A DNA stretch of 64,000 nt from Hymenobacter telluris (GCF_017313265.1 NZ_JAFLQZ010000006.1:1-64000), one strand, 5' to 3'. Shown: positions 31,378 to 40,724, counted from the stretch's first letter. Numbers and translations: made by a program. Notes: generated by a model not told the origin, from the letters alone.

Positions 31378-31641
31378 ATGCAAGTTCTCGACATTATTGC
31401 CCTATCCCCCCAGGAAACCTTTATCGTTGGCTACCCAGACGGCTCGGTGAAGGCCGGCCCATGGGAGCTGCGCGTGAACGGTGAGCCGGTAGCCACCGTG
31501 GAAGTAACCGGTGAGGCACAACTGGAAGCCGGCCGCAAAGGCAAGCTGGCGCCGCCCCGCGCCGTGGTCTGCCGCGGCCCCGTAGACAAGCGCGCCATCG
31601 ACTTCACCCGAGACGAAGTGACGCTGGTGCGGCTGGGATAA
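31378..31641 (+). CDS. Small hypothetical protein downstream of the RES toxin
   Basis: The 87-residue product starts at ATG 31378 (MQVLDIIALSPQETFIVGYP). It looks like a single small beta-barrel: VLDIIALSP, TFIVGYPDGSVKAGPWELRV, EPVATVEVTGEAQ, PPRAVVCRGPVDK and DEVTLVRLG are strand-like. The DGSVKAGPWELRVNGE segment is reminiscent of translation-factor domain II barrels but lacks any catalytic part. It may be co-transcribed with the Xre-RES pair. Function is unknown. A GC-rich hairpin (31684-31715) follows. Confidence 0.5.
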   Translation: MQVLDIIALSPQETFIVGYPDGSVKAGPWELRVNGEPVATVEVTGEAQLEAGRKGKLAPPRAVVCRGPVDKRAIDFTRDEVTLVRLG

Positions 31642-31683
31642 GGCAAGGCCACCAAACCGTTTCCAGTTCTCATACCACCCAAA

Positions 31684-31715
31684 AATGCCCCGGCATCTGC
31701 GAGAGCCGGGGCATT
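31684..31715. terminator. GC-rich hairpin after the TA operon
   Basis: AATGCCCCGGC (31684-31694) pairs with GCCGGGGCATT (31705-31715), loop 10 nt, preceded by five A. It has a weak T-tract on the plus strand; on the minus strand the A-run becomes a T-tract, so it may terminate the RidA transcript. Confidence 0.7.
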
Positions 31716-31833
31716 CTAAGGTGGTTGGGCGTGCTGCCTACGTTGAGTACAGAGTGCCTTCACGCTAGTTGACTTCACAACCATAACTCAGCCCGGTTGT
31801 AGGAACAGCTGGTTATAAAGCTGGCCGCAGGGG

Positions 31834-32226
31834 TTATTTCACTACGGTAGCTTCCAGCTCTACAGTCAAACCGGCAAACAGGCCCTGCACTTCCAGTAGC
31901 GTGGTGGCTTGCTTGACACCGTGGCTGGCAATCCAGGCCTGATACACGTCGGTGCAGGTGGTGAAAAACTCCGTCACGGAGGTGGTGTATACATTCAATC
32001 GTACAATGCCCGAGCACTCGTACCCGGCCTCCCCGATGAGCTGCTCTAGGTTCTGGAAGGTTTGTAGTAGCTGGCTTCTCATGTCGGCGGTGCTAGGTTG
32101 GCCGTTGGCGTCGATGGCTACCTGCCCGGAGCAATAGAGGGTGCCAGCCACTTGCTTCACTTCTACGGCCTGCACTGAATTGGTGTGTTCTCCCCATTTC
32201 CACGGGTCAACGGTTTGCTTTTCCAT
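31834..32226 (-). CDS. RidA family protein
   Basis: The 130-residue protein has the chorismate-mutase-like fold of the RidA/YjgF family: LYCSGQVAIDANGQPSTADM (the conserved S-G-Q segment), a central LEQLIGEAGYECSGIVRLNVY, the SVTEF-x-x-C stretch, and LLEVQGLFAGLTVELEATVV at the end, where the family usually has a C-x-L-P-x-x-x-x-V-E-I-E pattern; the classical Arg of RidA deaminases is not evident, so it may not be an enamine deaminase. It is probably cytosolic. It precedes the WYL regulator gene in the same direction by 75 bp on the downstream side. The promoter lies within the gap upstream. Confidence 0.85.
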   Translation of the reverse strand: MEKQTVDPWKWGEHTNSVQAVEVKQVAGTLYCSGQVAIDANGQPSTADMRSQLLQTFQNLEQLIGEAGYECSGIVRLNVYTTSVTEFFTTCTDVYQAWIASHGVKQATTLLEVQGLFAGLTVELEATVVK

Positions 32227-32301
32227 CTGGTATTGAAGGTTAAGTCAAGGGGTTGGTTTCTTGACTCTGCAAACTTCGGGGCCGCCTATGACAGCCTTAT
32301 G

Positions 32302-33285
32302 TCAGACCTGCGGCGGGGCGCAAAAAAAATCGTGCGCCTGCTGCGCCAGTTCACGCAGATGCTCCTGCAGCGCCAGCGGCTCCTGCACCACAACGGCCCC
32401 CGCGTAGGGCAGCAGCCAGGTGGCCAGGTAAGGCAATGAGCCAATAAATAAGGTCATTTCCAGCTGGCCATCGGGTAGGGGCTGCTCGTGGGCCCAGCCG
32501 TACTGGTGCTTGGTATCGTGGAGGTGCTGCGCCAGGGCCGGCAGCAGGGCCGCCATCCGGAGGTGGAGCACCACTTTTTCTTTCTGCCGCCGCTGAGCCT
32601 CAGCCGCCCTGTAGTCCTGCAAGGTTTCGGGGCGGGGAGTAAAGCTGACGGTGCTGACTTCCAACGCCTGAATCCGGTCGAGCCGGAAGTTGCGGAAGGC
32701 CTGCCGCAGCCGACAGTACGCCACCACGTGCCACTGCCGGCTCAGGTAGAGGCCAATGGGCTCTACTTCGCGCGTGGTAACCTCCCCGGTTTCAGCGGCG
32801 GCGTAGTCCAGCTGCACCACTCGCTGCGTAGCCACGGCCAGTGCCAGCTGCTGATAGGCACTCGGGCGGGCCGCCTGGGCGGGGTGGGGCGGCAGTACCT
32901 GAATGTGCGGGGCCAGCGTGGCCAGATGGTCACGGTCGGAGCGCCGGAGGGCGGCTCGCACCTTGTCCATGGCGGCGCCGCTACGCTGTGCGGTGGGCGC
33001 GTCGGTGAGCTGGGCAGCCAGCTTCTCGGCCGTGAGTAAGGCAAAGGCTTCTTCCCGCGTAAACATAACGGGCGGCAGCCGGTAGCCTTCCAGCAGGGTG
33101 TAGCCTTTCCCCTCCTGCGTAATTACCGGAATACCCGCCTGCTCCAGCGTCCGAATGTCGCGGTACACGGTGCGGGTGCTCACCGAAAAGCGCTGCGCCA
33201 GCTCAGTTGCTGTCAGCAGCCGTTTGGTTTGCAGCAGCGTGAGCAGCGCGACGAGCCGGGAAAGGCGAGTTACTTCGGAGTCCAT
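32302..33285 (-). CDS. YafY-type transcriptional regulator with HTH and WYL domains
   Basis: The 327-residue regulator has an N-terminal winged helix (LSRLVALLTLLQTKRLLTATELAQRF-SVSTRTVYRDIRTLEQAGIP) and the following wing IPVITQEGKGYTLLEGYRLPPVMFT. The WYL domain spans about 140-225 (YQQLALAVATQRVVQLDYAA, TREVEPIGLYLSRQWHVVAYCRLRQAFRNFRLDRI), with a C-terminal extension. WYL domains bind nucleic-acid or nucleotide-like ligands. It sits upstream of RidA on the same strand (75-bp gap) and may regulate it or a distant target. The pseudogene at 33320-34162 is upstream. Confidence 0.88.
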   Translation of the reverse strand: MDSEVTRLSRLVALLTLLQTKRLLTATELAQRFSVSTRTVYRDIRTLEQAGIPVITQEGKGYTLLEGYRLPPVMFTREEAFALLTAEKLAAQLTDAPTAQRSGAAMDKVRAALRRSDRDHLATLAPHIQVLPPHPAQAARPSAYQQLALAVATQRVVQLDYAAAETGEVTTREVEPIGLYLSRQWHVVAYCRLRQAFRNFRLDRIQALEVSTVSFTPRPETLQDYRAAEAQRRQKEKVVLHLRMAALLPALAQHLHDTKHQYGWAHEQPLPDGQLEMTLFIGSLPYLATWLLPYAGAVVVQEPLALQEHLRELAQQAHDFFCAPPQV

Positions 33286-33319
33286 TATCGGGGAACCAGT
33301 GGGTGAGTATGGTTGATGC

Positions 33320-34162
33320 TCAGTATCGTTCCTCGTGCAGAACGGAGCTTAGGTCAACCAAGTATTCGCAAGCCTTACGGAAATCGTCGTTTTCGTCGGG
33401 ACTACGCCGGGCTACCATGTGGTAGCCACTGGCTTGATGGGCTTCAAGAAACCAGTATGCCCCGTCTAGTAGGCCTGGAATAGGCTTACAACTAGGCAAT
33501 TGCCAAAATTGGGCTTGTTGTAATAACTGCTGAAATTCTTTGTATTGCTCTAAGGTGATGGAAATAGTAGTTTCCTTTTCGAGAAGCTGTACAGCCCGAC
33601 GCTTGCCCTCTGCGACTTCCGCATGGAAAGCTGGATCAGACATTGTTTCCTCGTAATATTCTCTTGCGTATGCCTTTTCTTCAGTTGAGCTATTAGCTGG
33701 TAAACTGTCCGGATGCTGGACGCTTAAAATGTAAAACCTCGGAGATTTGCTTAAAAGCTGCGTGCGAAGAAAATATCCAGCGGAATCGTGGCGTAGCGTG
33801 AGGAGAGCCGGCCTGTGAAAGGAGCGGAGCCAGAGGAACCGGAATATATCTGCGCCCAAATAGTAGTTGGATAGCACAGGTGCATCGAAATACGTGAGTG
33901 AGTAAGACGCGTGTTCCAGTTCGTAAGCGCAGTTCATCATCCTTTCGTCAAAGACGTATGAATCCGGGCGCTTACTCTTAGGTACGTATGTTGCGTGTAA
34001 TGAATCTACCGCCGGGAAGTAGAACGTAGTAGAGTCCCGCGGGTGGCCTTGCGCATCAGAAACGGCTGGGTTTTGCGGATAGGGCAAGGTCGGCTTTTGC
34101 TACGAGCAGGCGGCGCTGATAAGCAGGGCCGCAAACGGTATGATAAGACTGAAGCGGCACAT
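33320..34162 (-). pseudogene. Lipoprotein gene interrupted by in-frame amber codon after the lipobox
   Basis: From ATG 34162 the frame reads MCRFSLIIPFAALLISAACS and then TAG (34102-34100). The next codons continue in the same frame as QKPTLPYPQNPAV and on through 255 open residues to 33320. The signal peptide and lipobox (LISAAC) are complete, so the amber codon falls two codons after it, cutting the lipoprotein off at the start of its mature part. Without readthrough no lipoprotein forms; a TTG at 34087 could start an unexported cytosolic form. The mature part is a soluble domain of unknown type (FYFPAVDSLHATYV, DAPVLSNYYLGADIFRFLW, YKEFQQLLQQAQFWQL). A real mutation, an assembly error or suppression are all possible. 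Confidence 0.75.
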
Positions 34163-34286
34163 AGAAACAGCGTAGCTATAAAGGAAGGCAAGATACCAAT
34201 CCGGTCGGGCTTACACCAAACCGGCCTCTTAGCACGTTACGAAGATTGAAAAGGCCTTTTTGCCGCAACCCAACGGCATTTTTAAC

Positions 34287-34294
34287 TACTTTTG
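34287..34294 (+). promoter_or_regulatory. -7 box of the envelope operon
   Basis: TACTTTTG fits TAnnTTTG and lies 43 bp before the TPR gene start. A TTTTTG near 34257-34262 could be the -33 element, but the spacer of about 24 bp is longer than usual. Confidence 0.5.
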
Positions 34295-34336
34295 GCTATT
34301 CCGGCCTTTCCCGGCCGCTTCCCGTAACGCCGAGCA

Positions 34337-37300
34337 ATGAAGTTTATACCCCGGATTGCGCTGGCCGCCACTCTTAGCGCCACTGCCCCGCTTGCCGCCC
34401 ACGCCCAGCAAACCCAGGTTTTCGCCTCCGATGAGCGTTCCTTCCAGGAAGGCCTCGAACTATTCGACCACGGCAAGTACGGGGCCGCCCAACAGGCCTT
34501 TCAGCGCTACCTGGAGCTAACCCAGCGCCGCACCGGCGAGCTGGCCCCCGGCCGCACCGTGGATGCCGAGTACTACTACGCCGTGTCGGGCCTGTACCTG
34601 TTTCACCCCGATGCCGAAGACCGGATTTTAGCCTTTGCCTCACAAAACCCGGCCCACCCCAAAGCCGCCGTGGCGTTTTTCGAGCTGGGCAAGTTCTACT
34701 TCGACAAGAAAGACTACGCCAAAGCCACCGACTACCTGCAACGGGTGGGCGCCGATAACCTGTCGGGGGAGCAGCGGGCCGAAGCGGAGTTCAAGCTGGG
34801 CTACAGCTACTTCGCGCAGAAGGAGTTCGACAAAGCCAAGCTGCAATTCGACCGCAACAAGCAGGGCCAGCACGAGTACCGCTACGCCAGCTCGTACTAC
34901 GCCGGCTACCTGGCCTACCGCGCCGGCGACTACGCCGGGGCCCGCAAGGATTTGGCCGTGGCCGAGCAGAATGATGCCTACCGCCCCGTAGTGCCGGCCG
35001 TAATGAGCCAGATTTACTACAAGGAAGGCGACTTCGACGGCCTCATCACCTACGGCACCAACGCCCTGGCCCAAACCCCGCCGCCCCAGTCGGCCGACGA
35101 GATTCAGCTGTTGGTGGGCGATGCGTACTATCAGAAGCAGGATTTCAAATCGGCGGCTACCTACTTCGATAAGTATGCCGCGGGCCGCAAGAAGATCGAG
35201 CCGGCCGTGCAGTACAAAATCGGGTACGCCAACTACAAGCAGGGCGACTTCAAAGGCGCCATCGGCAGCTTCAAGACCGTGGCCGTGCGCCGCGACTCGC
35301 TGGGGCAGAATGCTGCTTACCACCTGGGGTTGAGCTACCTGCAAACCAACCAGAAGCAGCTGGCCCTGAACTCGTTCGATGCCGCCCGCAAGCTGGGCTA
35401 CGACCGGAATATCTCGGAAAACGCCGCCCTTAAGTACGCGCAGGTGCAGTACGAGCTGGGCAACACGCCCGAGGTAATTGCGGCGCTGAAAGACTTCAAC
35501 AAGAAGTTTCCGCGCTCCAAGAACCGGGCTACCGCCGACGACATTCTGAGCGAGAGTTTCCTGAACTCGTCGGACTACACGCAGGCCCTCAACTACCTCG
35601 ACAACCTCGACGACCGAAGCACCAAGCTCAATGCTACCTACCAGCGCGTAGCGTATTTGCAGGCCGCCACGCTCTACAACAACGCCCGCTACACCGAGGC
35701 CCTGCCACTGCTCGACAAGAGCCTGAAGTACCCGCAGGACGACGCCCTGCGCGCCGCCGCACAGGTGCTGAAAGGCGAAATCTACAGCGTCGGCCAGAAA
35801 TACCCCGAGGCCATTACGGCCTACACCGCCGCCGCCCGCACCGCCCGCCAGGGCGGCGTAGATGCCGACGAAAAGGACTTCGAGCAGAAGGCCCGCTACG
35901 GCCTCGGCTACGCCTACTACAACACCCAGCAGTACGAGCGGGCCCGGCCCCAGTTCCAGGCCTGGCTGCAAGACCCCGTAGCCAAGCCCGCCGACCCCAA
36001 CTACTACGACGTGACTTTGCGCCTGGCCGACACCTACTACGTAGCCAAAAACTACCAGCAGGCCCTCGACCTCTACAACAAGGTAATTACGGCCAACGCC
36101 GCCGACAAGGACTACGCCTACTACCAGAAAAGCGTGGTGCTGGGCTTGCTGGGCCGCCGCGACGAAGCTAACAGCACCCTGAGTACCCTGCTCAAAACCT
36201 CGCCGACCTCGCGCTACGCCGACGATGCCGTGTACCAGCAGGCCCAGCTCGACTTCGAGGCGGGCAGTTTCCAGCAGGCCGTGGACGGGTTCAGTAAGCT
36301 CATCACCAACCGGCCCAACTCGGCGCTGCTGCCGCAGGCCTTGCAGAAGCGCGGGGTAGCCTACGCCAACCTGGAACAGCACGAAAAAGCCGTTGCCGAT
36401 TTCAAGCAGGTGCTCAGCGCCTACCCCCGCACCAAAGCCGCCAGCAGTGCCATCTACAGCTTGCAGGAAAGCCTGTCGGAGTTGGGGCGCACCGAGGAAT
36501 TCGACCAATACCTGGCGCAGTTCAAGCAGCAGAATCCCGATAACAAGGCCACCGAAAGCGTGGAATTTGAAGCCGCCAAATCGTTGTATCTCGCTGAGAA
36601 ATACGCCCAAGCCATTCCGCGCCTGGAGTCTTACTTGAAGCAGTATCCTGATAATGCCTTAGCTGCCGATGGCCGCTATTTCCTGGCCGATGCATTGCTG
36701 AAAACCGGTAAGAAAGCCGAGGCGCTGCCCAAGCTGAAAGCCGTAGCGCAGGAAGGCAAATCCGAGTTTGTGAACCGCGCCGTGGGCCGGGTGGCCGAGC
36801 TGGAGTTTGAAAACAAGAACTACCCCGAAGCCATCAAGTACTACAGCCGCCTGCGCGAAGTGTCGCAGAACAAGCGCGAGGTGGCCAACGCCGGCCTCGG
36901 CCTGATGAAAAGCTACTACGAAAGCGCCGACTACGAAGGCACCCGCCGGGTGGCCGCCGAGCTGCAAACCCAGGCCGCCTCACCCGCCGCCACCAACGCC
37001 GCGTTGCTCTATTTAGGTAAGGCCAGCCTGAAAACCGGCAACCTCGACCAAGCCATTACCGAGCTCAACAACGCTGCCACCACCGCTGCCGCCGACGAGA
37101 ACGGGGCTGAGGCGTTGTACCTGGTGGCCGACGCGCTGTTCCAGCAAAAGAAGTACAACGAAGCGCTGGACGCGGCCTACAAAACCAACGCCTCCAACTA
37201 CGAGCTGTGGCAGGGCCGGGGCTTCCTGCTGATTGCCGACATCTACGCCGCGCAGGGCGAAACTTTCCAGGCGCGGGCCACGCTCAACTCCATCATCGAC

Positions 37301-37549
37301 AACAAATTTCCGGTAGCGGAAATCATCGACGGCGCGAAGAAGCGGCTGGCGGCCTTGCCCGCCGAAGCCCCGGCTGGCGGCACCAAAACCACCACGCCGA
37401 AGCCCACAACCACCAAGCCTGGCGCCACCAAAACGCCCCCTGCTACCAAAGGCAAAACCGCCGGCCGGAGTAGCCTGGTGCCTTCCACCGAGCAGCCTTC
37501 CGATACCGTTACCAACCGCACCGATGGCCCGATTGGGCAGGAGGAATAG
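34337..37549 (+). CDS. Long periplasmic tetratricopeptide-repeat protein
   Basis: The 1070-residue protein has a signal peptide (MKFIPRIALAATLSATAPLA, cleavage near AHAQ). It consists almost entirely of TPR and BamD/TolA-binding-like helices, with repeated cues such as YYAVSGLYLF, YAKATDYLQRV, ELGKFYFDKKDY, YEKSYYAGYLAYRAGDY-like and AVADFKQVLSAYPRTKAAS, up to about residue 1000. A low-complexity Lys/Thr/Pro tail follows (KTTTPKPTTTKPG). Long TPR proteins of this type are conserved in Bacteroidota and act as scaffolds in the periplasm. It heads the operon with the outer-membrane barrel at 37650 and the ExbB/ExbD genes, which suggests an envelope-spanning complex. The role in that complex is inference. 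Confidence 0.82.
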   Translation: MKFIPRIALAATLSATAPLAAHAQQTQVFASDERSFQEGLELFDHGKYGAAQQAFQRYLELTQRRTGELAPGRTVDAEYYYAVSGLYLFHPDAEDRILAFASQNPAHPKAAVAFFELGKFYFDKKDYAKATDYLQRVGADNLSGEQRAEAEFKLGYSYFAQKEFDKAKLQFDRNKQGQHEYRYASSYYAGYLAYRAGDYAGARKDLAVAEQNDAYRPVVPAVMSQIYYKEGDFDGLITYGTNALAQTPPPQSADEIQLLVGDAYYQKQDFKSAATYFDKYAAGRKKIEPAVQYKIGYANYKQGDFKGAIGSFKTVAVRRDSLGQNAAYHLGLSYLQTNQKQLALNSFDAARKLGYDRNISENAALKYAQVQYELGNTPEVIAALKDFNKKFPRSKNRATADDILSESFLNSSDYTQALNYLDNLDDRSTKLNATYQRVAYLQAATLYNNARYTEALPLLDKSLKYPQDDALRAAAQVLKGEIYSVGQKYPEAITAYTAAARTARQGGVDADEKDFEQKARYGLGYAYYNTQQYERARPQFQAWLQDPVAKPADPNYYDVTLRLADTYYVAKNYQQALDLYNKVITANAADKDYAYYQKSVVLGLLGRRDEANSTLSTLLKTSPTSRYADDAVYQQAQLDFEAGSFQQAVDGFSKLITNRPNSALLPQALQKRGVAYANLEQHEKAVADFKQVLSAYPRTKAASSAIYSLQESLSELGRTEEFDQYLAQFKQQNPDNKATESVEFEAAKSLYLAEKYAQAIPRLESYLKQYPDNALAADGRYFLADALLKTGKKAEALPKLKAVAQEGKSEFVNRAVGRVAELEFENKNYPEAIKYYSRLREVSQNKREVANAGLGLMKSYYESADYEGTRRVAAELQTQAASPAATNAALLYLGKASLKTGNLDQAITELNNAATTAAADENGAEALYLVADALFQQKKYNEALDAAYKTNASNYELWQGRGFLLIADIYAAQGETFQARATLNSIIDNKFPVAEIIDGAKKRLAALPAEAPAGGTKTTTPKPTTTKPGATKTPPATKGKTAGRSSLVPSTEQPSDTVTNRTDGPIGQEE

Positions 37550-37649
37550 ACGCGGTGCTGGTTTCTTTAGTGAAAATAGAAGGCTGATTTACAGAAAATT
37601 GTCATGGGTTACTTAAACGGTAACCTGCATAGCATTCAACTCCCGAACT

Positions 37650-39353
37650 ATGACGCTTCACCCGTCGAAATTGCTGGCGCTAGCTGGCCTGCTGGCTACT
37701 GTGCCGGCGGTTGCTCAGGCGCAGCCCACCCGCCCAGGTACCCGTGGTAAGATTGAAGAGGCTGAAATTGAAATCGTAAAAGAGCGGGTCAACCAACTGC
37801 CCGAAGCCGCCCGCAACTTCGAAAAAATCAAGATCAGCCCGCCGGCCAAAACCACCGGCAACGTCAACTACACCTACCCGGATTTCCGCCTGCCCGCCGA
37901 CCTGCTCAACCCTTCGGTGCGAGTCCTCACCATTCGGCAGGAGGAATTGGCGCCGCAAACGGGTAATTACCTCAAGGCCGGGGTTGGTAACTACGGCACG
38001 TTTCTGGGGCGGGCGCACCTGCACAACACCCGTAGCACTACCGCTTCGTACGGCATCGACCTGAACCACCTCTCGTCGGCCCGCGGGCCTATTGATAAGC
38101 AGAACTCCGGCCAGAGCCGCACTACCCTCGACCTCAACGGCGAAACTTACAGCGGCACCACGGCGCTGGGCGCGAAAGTGGAGCTGGGCCGGGAGCGGTA
38201 TAACTTCTACGGCTACAACCGCGACGTAGCGCGCCTGCCCATTGCCGATACGCTCAAGCAAACTTTCAGCCGCGCCGGCATCAAGGTGTACGCCCGCAAC
38301 CGCGCCACTGATGCGCAGTTGCAGTACGATGTGGCTTTAGGTTTCCGCCACTGGAACGACAATTTCAACGCCAAGGAAAACAACATCTACGGCGAGGTGC
38401 GGACCGCTTATGTGCTGAGCGAAACCAGCAAAGTGAGCGTCAACGGAGACTTCTCGTTTATCTCCTTCGAGGACTCGCTGAAGTATAGCCGGCCTTTCTT
38501 TCAGGTGACGCCGGCATATGAGCTGACCCTGAACCGGTTGGCGGTTTCGGTGGGAGCGGCCATCGGCTACACCGGCGACACAATTCGGCAGGCTCCGCAG
38601 TTCAAGGTGTATCCGGCCGTGCGCGTGGGCTATACCGTTACGGAAGACAAGTTTGTGGTGTTTGCGGGCCTGGGTGGCGGTATTCAGCGCGTCACCATGT
38701 ACGACCTCACCACTGAAAACCCCTGGCTGGCTCCCAACCAGCGCGTGGCTGATACGCGCCGCGGCCCCACGCTGTACTTCGGCTTCAATTCCACGCCGGC
38801 CCGCAACCTGGAGCTGAACGCCCGCGTGACGCTGAGCAACGACCGGAATCTGTACTTCTACAACAACTCCCGGCGCGACTCCACCAAGTTCGACCTGGTG
38901 TATGATAAGAAGTCTACGCAGTTATTCAACGCCCACGGCGAGGTCATCTACAACGCTGCCGAGAAAACCCGCATCGGTGTTAAGCTCGACTATAACGGCT
39001 ATAACGTGAAGACTCTGAACGAGGCCTTCCATCGGCCCGCTTTCCAGTCGGCTCTCTTCGCCACGCACAACGTCTACGACAAGTTGCTGCTCGGTGCCGA
39101 ACTTTATACCTACAGCTCTAGCTACGGCTCGTCGTACCGCCGGGCCGCAGGCAGCAGCTTGCTGGCGAAGCGCGAATATGTGCGCCCCACCGACTCGGTA
39201 ATCGACCTCAACCTGCGGGCCGATTACCGGATTATGGAAAAACTGTCCATCTTTGCTATGGGTAATAACCTGATTGGCGGCCAGTACGAACGGTTCCTGA
39301 ACTATCCGGTGAAGGGAGCCAACGTACTATTGGGCGCCACGTACGATTTCTAA
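37650..39353 (+). CDS. Outer-membrane beta-barrel protein
   Basis: The 567-residue protein begins with a signal peptide (MTLHPSKLLALAGLLATVPAV, cleavage near AQAQ). After a short linker with EEAEIEIVKERVNQLPEAARN, the rest is alternating amphipathic strands with aromatic girdles (YLKAGVGNYGTFLGRAHLH, YGIDLNHLSS, LQYDVALGFRHW, VSVGAAIGYTGDT, FVVFAGLGGGI, YEKLSIFAMGNNLIGGQYERF), ending in YDF with a terminal Phe, typical for BamA recognition. It is probably a 16- to 20-stranded barrel. No TonB plug domain is present. It lies between the TPR protein and the HU-CCDC81/SPOR protein, so it may be the outer-membrane end of the same complex. Confidence 0.82.
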   Translation: MTLHPSKLLALAGLLATVPAVAQAQPTRPGTRGKIEEAEIEIVKERVNQLPEAARNFEKIKISPPAKTTGNVNYTYPDFRLPADLLNPSVRVLTIRQEELAPQTGNYLKAGVGNYGTFLGRAHLHNTRSTTASYGIDLNHLSSARGPIDKQNSGQSRTTLDLNGETYSGTTALGAKVELGRERYNFYGYNRDVARLPIADTLKQTFSRAGIKVYARNRATDAQLQYDVALGFRHWNDNFNAKENNIYGEVRTAYVLSETSKVSVNGDFSFISFEDSLKYSRPFFQVTPAYELTLNRLAVSVGAAIGYTGDTIRQAPQFKVYPAVRVGYTVTEDKFVVFAGLGGGIQRVTMYDLTTENPWLAPNQRVADTRRGPTLYFGFNSTPARNLELNARVTLSNDRNLYFYNNSRRDSTKFDLVYDKKSTQLFNAHGEVIYNAAEKTRIGVKLDYNGYNVKTLNEAFHRPAFQSALFATHNVYDKLLLGAELYTYSSSYGSSYRRAAGSSLLAKREYVRPTDSVIDLNLRADYRIMEKLSIFAMGNNLIGGQYERFLNYPVKGANVLLGATYDF

Positions 39354-39355
39354 GT

Positions 39356-39465
39356 TTTAGTGCCTGGTGCTTGGTGCCTAGTGCTTAGGCCGTTCTTTTA
39401 GCCACTAGTTGAACGACTTAAGCATTAGGCACCAAGCACCAGGCACTAAATCACCAAGCACTAAA
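39356..39465. repeat. Intergenic inverted repeat with 7-bp words (site D)
   Basis: Arms 39356-39395 and 39411-39450 match at 37 of 40 positions, with a 15-nt loop. The outer part is built from heptads such as TAGTGCC-TGGTGCT, four in a row. A further partial copy (39452-39465) follows on the right. The element begins 3 bp after the stop of the barrel gene and ends 3 bp before the next ATG, filling the whole spacer. It is related to site L (59495-59598) in word and in the inner TTAGGYCGTTC. Confidence 0.88.
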
Positions 39466-39467
39466 CA

Positions 39468-40631
39468 ATGCCGCTATCCGCTCATATCCGCACCCTGCTT
39501 CGGGACCACGACTGCGTAATTATTCCTGATTTTGGGGGGCTGATTGCCGATTACGCGCCGGCTCGGATTCATCCGGTGCGGCACACCCTGGCCCCGCCTT
39601 CCAAGCGCGTGGCCTTCAACCAGTCGTTGACCCGCAATGATGGGCTGCTGGTAGATGCGCTGTGCGTGCAGTTGAACCTGAGCCCGGCGCAAGCCCGGCA
39701 GATGATTCGGGAAGCCGTGACGCGGATGCAGCAGGAGCTGGAGGCCAGCCAGCGCACCGAGCTGACGGGCGTGGGCATCTTCCGCCGGTCGGCTGGTCGG
39801 GGCCTGGAGTTCGAGTATACGGGCACCGATAACCTGCTCACCGCCAGCTTTGGCCTGCCTGAGCTGGTAGCACGCCCCGTGCGCGCCACCGACGCCTTGC
39901 TTTCGCGGGAACGGCAGCCGGCCGCACCGCAACTGGCCGCTGGCCGGGTTACGCGCGCCGGACGGGTGCTGCGCGGGGCCGTAACGGCCGTATTGGTAGG
40001 GCTGGTGTTTTCGGCTAACTATATGTTTGCCGACCAGCAGGGCTACTTGCCTGAAGCCCTGCGCCTGCCCAGCTCCGAGCCAGTGCAGCACGCCAGCCTG
40101 CCGGAACCAACTGCCCCGCGCATCAGCCGGCAGCAGGCGGCCCTGGCTACCACCGATAATTTCGAGGCCATCCGCCCCGAACCCAAACCCGCAGCTGCGG
40201 CTCCAGTAGTGGCAGTAACCAAGCCCGCCCCGGTAGCGAAGGCCGCCGCGCCAGTAGCGAAAGCCGTGCTGGACGGGCAGGGCAAGAAAGCGCCGGTTGC
40301 GAAACCAGCCGCCAAACCCGCCCCGAAAGCGCCGGGCTGGGAAAAAGCCGCCGCCGGCAATGCAACCCCCGCCACCGCTGCCACGACAATTAAAAGCCGG
40401 ACCGGCCGTTACTACGTTATTGCAGGCTCTTACACCACGATGGTGAATGCCGAGAAAGGCCGGCAGGCGTTGGTACGGCTCGGACACCCCGCGCGCATCA
40501 TCACGCCGCCCGCCGGTAGCCGGCAGTACAAGCTCTCCGTGGCCGACTTTGCTGATCGGACTTCGGCCGACCGGCAGGCCACCATTCTGCGTAAGCGGAT
40601 GGGCAACACTCTTTGGGTTCTCAATTATTAA
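39468..40631 (+). CDS. HU-CCDC81 and SPOR domain protein
   Basis: The 387-residue protein starts at ATG 39468. Residues about 1-60 (LSAHIRTLLRDHDCVIIPDFGG, FNQSLTRNDGLL) and 60-140 (LSPAQARQMIREAVTRMQQELEAS) are the two HU-CCDC81 domains known from Bacteroidota, related to the HU DNA-binding fold. A membrane segment follows at about 170-190 (GAVTAVLVGLVFSANYMF). A long Ala/Pro/Lys linker (about 200-310) leads to a C-terminal SPOR domain (YYVIAGSYTTMVNAEKGRQAL ... YKLSVADFADRTSADRQATI) that binds denuded peptidoglycan at division sites. Such proteins may link nucleoid or cytoplasmic structure to the cell wall. It precedes exbB. Confidence 0.9.
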   Translation: MPLSAHIRTLLRDHDCVIIPDFGGLIADYAPARIHPVRHTLAPPSKRVAFNQSLTRNDGLLVDALCVQLNLSPAQARQMIREAVTRMQQELEASQRTELTGVGIFRRSAGRGLEFEYTGTDNLLTASFGLPELVARPVRATDALLSRERQPAAPQLAAGRVTRAGRVLRGAVTAVLVGLVFSANYMFADQQGYLPEALRLPSSEPVQHASLPEPTAPRISRQQAALATTDNFEAIRPEPKPAAAAPVVAVTKPAPVAKAAAPVAKAVLDGQGKKAPVAKPAAKPAPKAPGWEKAAAGNATPATAATTIKSRTGRYYVIAGSYTTMVNAEKGRQALVRLGHPARIITPPAGSRQYKLSVADFADRTSADRQATILRKRMGNTLWVLNY

Positions 40632-40708
40632 GTTGTTCGATTGTGGTTGTTAGTTGTTAGACGCTTGCTAAGCATCTGGCTAACAACTAACAACAGATAA
40701 CTAACAAC
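40632..40708. repeat. Intergenic inverted repeat with 7-bp words (site E)
   Basis: Each arm has four heptads. The left arm (40632-40660) ends GTTGTTA-GTTGTTA-G. The right arm (40680-40708) is its complement, with only the second-from-outside heptad unmatched. The inner 15 bp pair perfectly and the loop is 19 nt. The left array starts at the base after the TAA stop codon of the SPOR gene; the next gene starts 16 bp after the right array. Confidence 0.88.
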
Positions 40709-40724
40709 TACCTGCACACCTAGC

